Shown here piece by piece: positions 1 through 4,966 of a stretch of DNA of 7,642 nucleotides. The position numbers and the translations under genes are program-made. The notes below the pieces were generated by a model. The model made no database searches and had not been told where the DNA came from. It saw nothing but the letters and a program-made list of their open reading frames with translations. Each line of letters opens with the position of its first letter. Positions within the stretch are counted from its first letter, which is position 1. Source of the stretch: Oscillospiraceae bacterium (GTDB taxonomy: Bacteria > Bacillota_A > Clostridia > Oscillospirales > Oscillospiraceae); assembly GCA_017455225.1 (NCBI GenBank), contig JAFTBL010000064.1:1-7642 (forward strand). Reading direction: 5' to 3'.

Positions 1-110
1 ACGTGGAATTCCTCGCTCAGGGCGTGGACGTTCACCCGTCTTTCACGCCGCAGCATAAGCTCGATCTGCTCCCGGCGCTCCGCGATGCTCTTGTTCGATT
101 CTATGGCCAT
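1..110 (-). CDS. DeoR-family transcriptional regulator, N-terminal fragment (cut by left edge)
   Basis: Only the first 36 codons are in the window. The peptide begins MAIESNKSIAERREQIELML and continues through RRERRVNVHALSEEF. This is the pattern of the N-terminal winged helix-turn-helix of DeoR/GlpR/IolR repressors (R-x-E-x-I then a short linker, V-x-V, L-x-E-x-F). The start at 110 is set by AGGAGG at 120-125, nine bases upstream. The gene follows the PfkB kinase by 41 bases in the same direction and is probably the last or next gene of the operon. DeoR proteins often control sugar operons and bind a phosphorylated intermediate; B. subtilis IolR belongs to this family. The sensor domain is outside the window, so the ligand cannot be guessed from sequence. 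The family call is fairly firm; identity as IolR is only suggested by context. Confidence 0.8.
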   Translation of the reverse strand, partial: MAIESNKSIAERREQIELMLRRERRVNVHALSEEFH

Positions 111-126
111 AATGAGTATCCTCCTG

Positions 127-143
127 TGCCGAACAGCTTGGCA
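127..143. other. Imperfect palindrome before the regulator gene
   Basis: TGCC at 127-130 and GGCA at 140-143 form an inverted repeat; further inner bases pair with one mismatch. It lies between the PfkB kinase stop and the regulator's ribosome site, where an autoregulatory operator or a small RNA hairpin could sit. No run of T follows on the minus strand, so it is not an intrinsic terminator. It may be chance. Confidence 0.25.
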
Positions 144-151
144 TGACTATC

Positions 152-1078
152 TCATATTTCCGGAATACTGGGAATACCACCGGGGACAGTCGTCGACAGT
201 CCCGCCACCCGGCAGGCAAACGACGTGATCTCCCGAAGCTGCAGCTCTGTCAAAGTTTCCGGAGCCTGACCCGTTTGCAGCAGCTTCCACACGGCGCTTC
301 CGCCAAAGATATCGCCGGCGCCGGTGGTATCGACCACGTGCAGGCCGGTCAGCCCCGGCACACGGCCGCTGGCAGCAGGGTTGCAAAAGACACACCCTTC
401 CGCTCCGCAGGTAACGAACGCCAGCTTCACACCGTACTCGTGTATCAGCTTCTCGGCGCCGCTTTCCGGTGAAACGCCCCACAGGAAGTCCGCCTCTTCG
501 TCGCTGATCTTTACAACATCCGCCTGAGAAACAGCCCAAAGCATCTGCCGGCGCGCATCATCCAGGCTGTGCCAGAGCGGCTTGCGCAGATTGGGATCAC
601 AGGTGATGAGCTTTCCTTTTTTTCTGGCATACGCCACCGCCTGCTGCGTGGCCGAGCGGGCAGGCTCGTCAGTTAAGGACAAGGTGCCGAAATGAAACGC
701 CTTTGCCGCGTCGATCAGCGACAGATCCAGTTCTTCAAAACGGAGCTGCGTGTCCGCCCCCGGCTTACGGGCAAAGGAAAAGCTGCGGTCGCCGTGCTCA
801 TCCAGCGTGACGAAAGCCAGTGTGGTAAACACGCTTTCATCCCGAACAATGCCTCGCGTTTCGATACTTGCCTCCTCCAGCGTCCGGATCAGCAGCTCGC
901 CGAAGCGATCAGTGCCCACCTTGCCCAGCAACGCTGTTTTCGCGCCGAATTTGGCCAACGTCGCCAGAAAATTAGCGGGAGCGCCGCCGGGATGGGCCGC
1001 CATGACGGGATAGCCGTCCGTTCCCTGCTCCACGGCGGTAAAGTCGATCAGCAGCTCGCCCAAGGCTGCAACGTCCAT
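152..1078 (-). CDS. PfkB-family sugar kinase, probably fructokinase (308 aa)
   Basis: This is a ribokinase/PfkB-fold cytoplasmic kinase that most likely makes fructose-6-phosphate from fructose and ATP. The N-terminal strand reads MDVAALGELLIDF. The first PfkB signature is GGAPAN at residues 31-36. The second is DTTGAGDIFGG at 250-260, with the catalytic base Asp256 and the GAGD anion hole. The segments RSFSFARKPGAD (98-109) and FHFGTLSLT (128-136) resemble clostridial fructokinases rather than IolC (5-dehydro-2-deoxygluconokinase), which usually has a GGCPAN-type first signature. The length of 308 residues is normal. A start 15 codons further upstream (1123) is possible but would lie inside the isomerase gene, and an AGGAG site fits the 1078 start. 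The gene follows the lyxose/mannose isomerase by 14 bases, which suggests that the isomerase's ketose product is its substrate. An inositol-pathway kinase role is not excluded. Confidence 0.85.
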   Translation of the reverse strand: MDVAALGELLIDFTAVEQGTDGYPVMAAHPGGAPANFLATLAKFGAKTALLGKVGTDRFGELLIRTLEEASIETRGIVRDESVFTTLAFVTLDEHGDRSFSFARKPGADTQLRFEELDLSLIDAAKAFHFGTLSLTDEPARSATQQAVAYARKKGKLITCDPNLRKPLWHSLDDARRQMLWAVSQADVVKISDEEADFLWGVSPESGAEKLIHEYGVKLAFVTCGAEGCVFCNPAASGRVPGLTGLHVVDTTGAGDIFGGSAVWKLLQTGQAPETLTELQLREITSFACRVAGLSTTVPGGIPSIPEI

Positions 1079-1086
1079 ATCCCTCT

Positions 1087-1091
1087 CTCCT
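1087..1091 (-). promoter_or_regulatory. Ribosome binding site of the PfkB kinase
   Basis: AGGAG on the minus strand lies eight bases upstream of the ATG at 1078 and just after the isomerase stop codon (1093-1095). It decides the start against the longer open frame that begins at 1123. Confidence 0.75.
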
Positions 1092-1092
1092 T

Positions 1093-1782
1093 TCACTCCG
1101 CCGCAGGCGGATATTCGTTGCACAGCAGCCGGTAAGGCGGCTCGTCCTCCTCAATGGCGGGAAAACGGCCTACCGGCGGATTGAAGCGGTTGTCCGTGTT
1201 GTCATCGTTGCACTGGCTCACCTCGCCCAGCAGCACATCGCCGGTGCCCGGCTCCACCTCAAAATCGTGGTAGAGATACTGCTGGATGTGGATGCTTTCA
1301 CCGGGCGTCAGGCGTATCTGTGTTCCGGCAGGCACCGTATAGGTGCGTCCGTCGGTGTGAACTGTCACATCGCTCACCCGGTCAATGGACTCATCCGGCA
1401 GGCTGTTAAATACCCGGATCAGCACGTTGCCGCCGCCCCGGTTGATGATGTCCTCCGTCTTGTACCAGTGGAAGTGATTGGGTGAATACTGCCCCTCCTT
1501 CAAAAAGAGCAGCTTCTCCGCATAGACCTTGGGGTACTTGTCCGCCATGGCTCGGTTGCCGTTGCGGATGGTGATGAGGGAGAAACCCACCTTGTCAAAA
1601 TTGCCCAGACCGTAGTCAGTGATGTCCCAACCCAGCATGCACTCGCGCACCTCGTCGTACTCGTGGCCTTTCGTTTTCCACTCCTCCGGCGTAAAGTGGC
1701 AGAAGGGCGGCAGATAGCAGTGCTCCCGGATACAGGCTGCTTCCAATTCATGCAGGGCTCGATTGATTTCCGATCTTTTCAT
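1093..1782 (-). CDS. D-lyxose (D-mannose) ketol-isomerase, cupin type (229 aa)
   Basis: This metal-dependent cupin isomerase belongs to the D-lyxose isomerase family (the longer E. coli O157-type form, about 228 residues). Family members convert D-lyxose to D-xylulose and D-mannose to D-fructose. The metal site is visible: NHFHWYKTED gives His103, His105 and Glu110, and the fourth ligand is His172 in YLYHDFEV. Spacing and numbering match the characterised E. coli enzyme as I recall it. Other family features are GWDITDYGLG (51-60), FLKEGQYSPNHFHW (93-106) and the C-terminal GEVSQCNDDNTDNRF (186-200). The start at 1782 has a GGAGG site eight bases upstream. The nahK stop is 47 bases upstream and the fructokinase-like gene 14 bases downstream. 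In this company a mannose-to-fructose role is as likely as a lyxose role; the sequence alone cannot choose. Confidence 0.88.
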   Translation of the reverse strand: MKRSEINRALHELEAACIREHCYLPPFCHFTPEEWKTKGHEYDEVRECMLGWDITDYGLGNFDKVGFSLITIRNGNRAMADKYPKVYAEKLLFLKEGQYSPNHFHWYKTEDIINRGGGNVLIRVFNSLPDESIDRVSDVTVHTDGRTYTVPAGTQIRLTPGESIHIQQYLYHDFEVEPGTGDVLLGEVSQCNDDNTDNRFNPPVGRFPAIEEDEPPYRLLCNEYPPAAE

Positions 1783-1829
1783 AGCGGTTTCCTCCCTTTT
1801 TTACAAAAACAATTTCTTCATCTTGCGGC

Positions 1830-2912
1830 TCAGCGTTGGCGGCAATATTTCTCTGCGCAGAGGCGGACGATCTCCTGCATTTCCGTCCACTTGCGTTCCA
1901 TGTCCTCCGCCAGCTTCAGTTGGGTGCGGCAGCGGATCAGATTGTGGTCGGGGTATTTGACGCGAAAATACTTGTCGCCGTTGAGGTAGTCCGCCAGAAA
2001 GCGGCTGCCGCACTCCAGCGTCATCAGCTTGGCGCCCAGCGGCAGCGTTTCGATCTCCTTGTCCGTCAGCCGCCCGCCGCACTGGGACAAAAAGCCCTCG
2101 GTGTAGGCGCGGAACAGGGTCAGCGACAGGCGCACCTTGGACAGATCCTGTTCGTCCTCCGCCGCCGTGGAGGCGCCGAACCGGATGGAGTCGCCGAAGT
2201 CGTTGGCCACCAGGCCCGGCATCACCGTGTCCAGATCGATGACGCACAGCGGCTCGTGGCGTACGTCGTCCAGCATCACGTTGTTGAGCTTGGTATCGTT
2301 GTGGGTCACCCGCAGGGGCAGCTCCCCTGCGTCCCGCAGGCGGATCAGCTCTCCCGCCTCCCGCTCCCGGGCGAGGTACCCCTCGATCTCCGGCAGCGCC
2401 GTTTTCACCCGGCCCGCCGCGTCCGCGTCGATGGCGGCATGGAGCTGGCGGTATCTCTCCGGTGTGTCGTGGAAATGAGGGATGGTCTCCGTCATCGTCT
2501 CAGCGGGAAAATCTGCCAGTTGGTTCTGAAACTGACCGAACGCCACCGCGCTCTGGCGGAAATCCTCCTCCGTCTGCACCTGCTCCATGGTGACGCCGCC
2601 GGTGACAAACTCATACATGCGCCAGACGTTGCCCTCCGGTGTTGTCAGATACGGCGCGCCGTCGATGGTGCGCACCAGCGTCAGCACCCTTTGCGGCGGC
2701 GTCAGCTTCCGGCGGATGTGGTTGGTGACGGAGATGATGTTCTGCATCACGCCCGGCAGGTCGTGAAACACATAGCCGTTCAGCTTTTGCAGAATATACA
2801 TATGTTCCCGATTGGTGGAGACTAAATAGGTCTCGTTGATGTGTCCGTTTCCGTAACGGACGCAGTTGATCACCTCGCCGTTTGTGCAAAAACGGCAACA
2901 AATCTGTTCCAT
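1830..2912 (-). CDS. nahK: NahK-type N-acetylhexosamine 1-kinase (APH-fold, 360 aa)
   Basis: This APH-fold kinase closely resembles bifidobacterial N-acetylhexosamine 1-kinase (NahK/LnpB, 359 residues) in length and in long conserved stretches. NahK phosphorylates GlcNAc or GalNAc at the anomeric oxygen using ATP. Visible motifs are YGNGHINETYLV (20-31, nucleotide loop), TETIPHFHDTPERY (141-154), LRVTHNDTKLNN (200-211, catalytic Asp206), VIDLDTVMPG (224-233, metal-binding Asp) and NDFGDSIRFGAS (237-248). Near the C terminus come LFRAYTEGF, ECGSRFLADYL and YPDHNLIR. The first residues, MEQICCRFC, are unusually cysteine-rich. The ribosome site is weak (GGACAGG, about nine bases from the ATG) and follows a 242-base gap, so this gene may head a separately controlled sub-operon. 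Its usual partner lacto-N-biose phosphorylase and a GlcNAc-6-P deacetylase are not in the window. The family call is strong; the substrate is uncertain. Confidence 0.88.
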   Translation of the reverse strand: MEQICCRFCTNGEVINCVRYGNGHINETYLVSTNREHMYILQKLNGYVFHDLPGVMQNIISVTNHIRRKLTPPQRVLTLVRTIDGAPYLTTPEGNVWRMYEFVTGGVTMEQVQTEEDFRQSAVAFGQFQNQLADFPAETMTETIPHFHDTPERYRQLHAAIDADAAGRVKTALPEIEGYLAREREAGELIRLRDAGELPLRVTHNDTKLNNVMLDDVRHEPLCVIDLDTVMPGLVANDFGDSIRFGASTAAEDEQDLSKVRLSLTLFRAYTEGFLSQCGGRLTDKEIETLPLGAKLMTLECGSRFLADYLNGDKYFRVKYPDHNLIRCRTQLKLAEDMERKWTEMQEIVRLCAEKYCRQR

Positions 2913-2962
2913 TGATTTTTACCTGTCCTGTTTCTCTATTGCAGCAATTTGCCCTGCGCAGA

Positions 2963-2988
2963 ACTGTAAAGGTAATTTACTTTACAGT
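2963..2988. promoter_or_regulatory. Perfect inverted repeat, probable operator upstream of nahK
   Basis: ACTGTAAAG at 2963-2971 and CTTTACAGT at 2980-2988 are exact inverse complements with an 8-base spacer. The element ends 51 bases upstream of the nahK start and lies in AT-rich sequence. No T-run follows on either strand, which speaks against a terminator and for a dimer-binding operator. On the minus strand a weak promoter-like pair overlaps it: TTGCTG (3000-2995) and TAAATT (2979-2974), 15 bases apart. If real, a bound repressor would block it. The spacing between the CTGT and ACAG ends is longer than in a LexA box. The cognate regulator is unknown; the DeoR protein at the operon end is the local candidate. 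Confidence 0.6.
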
Positions 2989-3048
2989 CCGTGGCAGCAA
3001 ATGCTTTACAGCACATTTCGCCGCCCATACAGGCGCAGGCGTGCCCAT
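2977..3048 (-). CDS. Possible 23-residue leader or small peptide
   Basis: A short frame starts at ATG 3048 and stops at TAA 2979-2977, inside the inverted repeat. AGGAG at 3055-3059, six bases upstream of the ATG, is a better-placed ribosome site than that of nahK itself. The peptide starts MGTPAPVW and ends LLPRTVK; it shows no signal peptide, membrane segment or codon run typical of attenuators. The stop inside the palindrome would place a terminating ribosome over the putative hairpin, as in leader-peptide control, but chance is quite possible. Confidence 0.25.
   Translation of the reverse strand: MGTPAPVWAAKCAVKHLLPRTVK
3004..3011. repeat. Third copy of the CTTTACAG half-site
   Basis: CTTTACAG occurs again here, in the same orientation as the right arm of the inverted repeat and 24 bases away from it. 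An extra half-site close to a palindrome is common where a repressor binds cooperatively. An isolated 8-base match could also be chance. Confidence 0.4.
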
Positions 3049-3054
3049 GCCTGT
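3029..3054. other. Nested GC-rich stem-loop
   Basis: ACAGGC at 3029-3034 can pair with GCCTGT at 3049-3054. Alternatively CAGGC at 3036-3040 pairs with GCCTG at 3049-3053, with a few further inner pairs. The minus-strand start codon of the 23-codon frame lies in this structure, right after its ribosome site, so folding could affect its access. No T-run follows. Function unknown. Confidence 0.3.
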
Positions 3055-3154
3055 CTCCTACAACCAACGGCGGAATATGCCCGTCCCGGATGGCCGGTGC
3101 GCGGGGCGCAAACAGTGCTGCGGGGATAGCTTTCTCATCACGCGCCTGCTTCCG

Positions 3155-3877
3155 TCAGATCAGGGACAGCGCCTCCGCATCGCCTACCAGTGTGAAATCC
3201 GGGTGCATCTGCAAAATACTGGCGGGCACCTCCGGCGTCACCGGGCCGAAAAACGCACGGCGCACGATCTCAGCCTTGTTCTTGCCGTTGACCACCATGA
3301 GCACCTTCCGCGCCTGCATGATGGACTTGACGCCCATCGAATACGCCTGCCGGGGCACCTCATCGGCACTCTCAAAAAACCGGGCGTTGTCGGAGATGGT
3401 CTTTTCCGTCAGATCCACGCAATGGGTGCCAAGCTCGAAGGCGGCGCCCGGCTCGTTGAAGCCGATGTGCCCGTCCGAGCCGATGCCCAGAAGCTGCAGG
3501 TCGATGCCGCCCGCCGCCTCGATCATGGCGTCGTACTCCGCTCCCGCCGTTTCCGCGCTTGCCAAGCCGTTGGGCACGTGGACGTTCTCCGGCTTAACGT
3601 TGATGTGGTCGAAGAGGTTTTTGTGCATGAAATACCAATAGCTCTGCTCGTGGGTACGGGGCAGGCCCCGATATTCGTCCAGATTGAAGGTGGTGACCTG
3701 AGAAAAATCAATATCTCCCTTATTGTACCAGTCGATGAGCTGGGCGTACAGCCCCACCGGCGTACTGCCGGTGGCAAGGCCGATAACGGCGTTGGGCTTC
3801 ATGATGATCTGGGCGGAGATGAGATTTGCCGCCTTGCGGGACATATCCCTGTAGTCTGTTGCGCGGATGAGTTTCAT
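3155..3877 (-). CDS. nagB: Glucosamine-6-phosphate deaminase (240 aa)
   Basis: NagB converts glucosamine-6-phosphate to fructose-6-phosphate and ammonia in the cytoplasm, feeding amino sugars into glycolysis. Family motifs are all present: GLATGSTPVGLY (33-44, phosphate loop), FNLDEYRGL (64-72, with catalytic Asp67) and LLGIGSDGHIGFNEPG (129-144, with Asp135, His137 and Glu142). These correspond to E. coli Asp72, Asp141, His143 and Glu148. The length of 240 residues matches the short Bacillus-type form without the E. coli C-terminal extension, so the TGA at 3155 is a normal end. The start at 3877 follows AGGAG (3889-3893) by 11 bases, slightly long. The gene lies 31 bases after iolG, so it is co-transcribed with the inositol genes, which is unusual. 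No nagA is nearby, so glucosamine-6-phosphate must come from elsewhere or from a non-acetylated source. Confidence 0.95.
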   Translation of the reverse strand: MKLIRATDYRDMSRKAANLISAQIIMKPNAVIGLATGSTPVGLYAQLIDWYNKGDIDFSQVTTFNLDEYRGLPRTHEQSYWYFMHKNLFDHINVKPENVHVPNGLASAETAGAEYDAMIEAAGGIDLQLLGIGSDGHIGFNEPGAAFELGTHCVDLTEKTISDNARFFESADEVPRQAYSMGVKSIMQARKVLMVVNGKNKAEIVRRAFFGPVTPEVPASILQMHPDFTLVGDAEALSLI

Positions 3878-3908
3878 GGATAAGCATACTCCTTTTATTG
3901 TTGATAGA

Positions 3909-4946
3909 TCACCGGTACAGCGCCGGCTTTTCCACGGTATCCACCTTGTAAAACCGCGAGGTACCGCGGGAGGCGTTCAGCGCGTCACCCGCCACGCAGG
4001 CCACATAGCCGTCCCAAGCAGAGGGGCCTGTGAGTCTGCCGTTCCGGACGCTCTCCGCCCAGCGGCACAGCTCGATATCGTAGGCCTCAATGAATCTCTC
4101 TTTCCAGTCGGTCATAATGGGCATACACGCGGCGGGCTGCATGCTGTCCCACCCGGCAGGGCGGGCGCGGCGTACCACGGCGTAGGGATCGGGCAGCTTG
4201 ACGGTGCCGTTTTCGCACACCACCTCGCACTGGATATCGTAACCGTAGCCGTCCGCCACCTGCACCTCCACGTCGATGAAGCATCCCTTCTTCGTGCGCA
4301 GCAGCATGACCTGCGGGTTGTCGTAGCCCTTGGTGGAGTTGGCGCTTTGGCGCACCCGGACGCACTGGGCGTCCTCGTACTCATCGCCCAGGAGCCACCG
4401 GCAGATATCCAGCTCGTGGATGGCCACGTTGGTCACACCGTTCTCCGTTTTGAAGCCGGGACCCTGGGAGACGTTGCGGTGGCACGCCTTGATGAGAAGC
4501 GGCGCCCCCAGCTCGCCGGAGTCGATGATGCGCTTCATCTCCGCATAGCCCCGGTCATAGCGGCGCATAAAGCCCACCTGTACCAGCCGGCGACCGATTT
4601 CCACCTCCCGGCGGAGGATCTCCTCACAGTCGGCGGCATTCTGACTCAGAGGCTTTTCGCAGAAGCACCACTTCTCCTCCGCCAGCGTTTTCATCACGTA
4701 GTCGTGGTGGGTGGGGTCGATGGAGGTGATAACCACCGCCTCCACGCCGCTGTCCTTGATCATGCCGTCACAGTCGCTGCCGAAGGATCGGATGCCCCAC
4801 CGCTTCGCCGTCTCGTCAGCGGCGGCAGCCACGTAGTCCGAAACCGCCGCCACCGTGGCGCCGGGTACTGTTTCCATGATGCGGCGGCAGTGATCCTTGC
4901 CAATGGCACCGCAGCCGATGATGCCGATCTTCAATTCTCTTTCCAT
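3909..4946 (-). CDS. iolG: Inositol 2-dehydrogenase, Gfo/Idh/MocA family (345 aa)
   Basis: This NAD(P)-dependent enzyme oxidises myo-inositol to scyllo-inosose, the first step of the inositol pathway. The Rossmann motif is IGIIGCGAIGKDH (7-19). The family lysine is in CEKPL (Lys98). RLVQVGFMRRYDRGY (120-134) and GYGYDIQCEVV (233-243) match Bacillus IolG, as do TGPSAWDGY (306-314) and the 345-residue length. The active-site segment reads VTNVAIHELDICRW (171-184): His177 is present, but the position four residues earlier is Asn173, where my recollection of the B. subtilis enzyme has catalytic Asp172. A longer open frame reaches 5063 but overlaps iolD and encodes a basic, low-complexity stretch, so the start at 4946 is preferred. 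The gene lies 20 bases after iolD. A related dehydrogenase for another inositol isomer or inosamine is possible. Confidence 0.88.
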   Translation of the reverse strand: MERELKIGIIGCGAIGKDHCRRIMETVPGATVAAVSDYVAAAADETAKRWGIRSFGSDCDGMIKDSGVEAVVITSIDPTHHDYVMKTLAEEKWCFCEKPLSQNAADCEEILRREVEIGRRLVQVGFMRRYDRGYAEMKRIIDSGELGAPLLIKACHRNVSQGPGFKTENGVTNVAIHELDICRWLLGDEYEDAQCVRVRQSANSTKGYDNPQVMLLRTKKGCFIDVEVQVADGYGYDIQCEVVCENGTVKLPDPYAVVRRARPAGWDSMQPAACMPIMTDWKERFIEAYDIELCRWAESVRNGRLTGPSAWDGYVACVAGDALNASRGTSRFYKVDTVEKPALYR

Positions 4947-4952
4947 GGTTCT

Positions 4953-4965
4953 CTCCGCTCTCCTT
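4953..4965 (-). promoter_or_regulatory. Double purine-rich ribosome site of iolG
   Basis: AAGGAG (4965-4960) and GGAG (4956-4953) lie 13 and 6 bases upstream of the ATG at 4946. They fall in the 20-base gap after the iolD stop and support that start over the upstream in-frame ATG at 5063. Confidence 0.6.
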
Positions 4966-4966
4966 T

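Larger units (their letters stand above)
2913..3154. other. Long intergenic region between nagB and nahK
   Basis: This 242-base gap stands out in an operon whose other gaps are 14 to 47 bases. The nagB-proximal part (about 3013-3154) is GC-rich and coding-like, while the nahK-proximal part (2913-3012) is richer in A and T. It contains an inverted repeat with an extra half-site, a nested hairpin, a 23-codon frame and an in-frame extension of nagB, each listed separately. I recognise no known gene in it. Confidence 0.8.
2936..3154 (-). other. 72-codon open frame continuing nagB in frame past its TGA stop
   Basis: Directly after the nagB TGA (3157-3155) the same frame stays open for 72 codons and ends at TAG (2938-2936). 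The hypothetical peptide has a proline/alanine-rich start (AIPAALFAPRAPAIRDGHIP) and then a cluster with five cysteines and two histidines, including DRHGHACACMGG and EMCC. I do not recognise it. It may be a decayed C-terminal extension or domain of nagB, a small gene without a clear start, or chance openness in GC-rich DNA. Nothing shows that it is translated, since NagB is already complete at 240 residues without it. Confidence 0.3.

Noticed and set aside
1079..1123. 15-codon extension of the PfkB kinase
   Set aside because: It would start inside the isomerase gene, while an AGGAG site serves the ATG at 1078, directly before the first strand of the fold.
2963..2988. LexA-type SOS box
   Set aside because: The CTGT and ACAG ends are 16 bases apart, not 8 as in the E. 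coli box, and the context is catabolic.
3155..3157. Selenocysteine or recoded TGA at the end of nagB
   Set aside because: NagB is full length at this stop and the kinase, nahK and iolB genes also end in TGA. I saw no support for a recoding element.
3754..3774. Perfect 8-bp inverted repeat with a 5-base loop inside nagB
   Set aside because: It is made by the codons of the conserved GSTPVG phosphate loop and no T-run follows, so it is neither a terminator nor clearly regulatory.
3955..3970. Short GC-rich inverted repeat near the 3' end of iolG
   Set aside because: Arms of about five bases inside coding sequence are expected by chance at this base composition.
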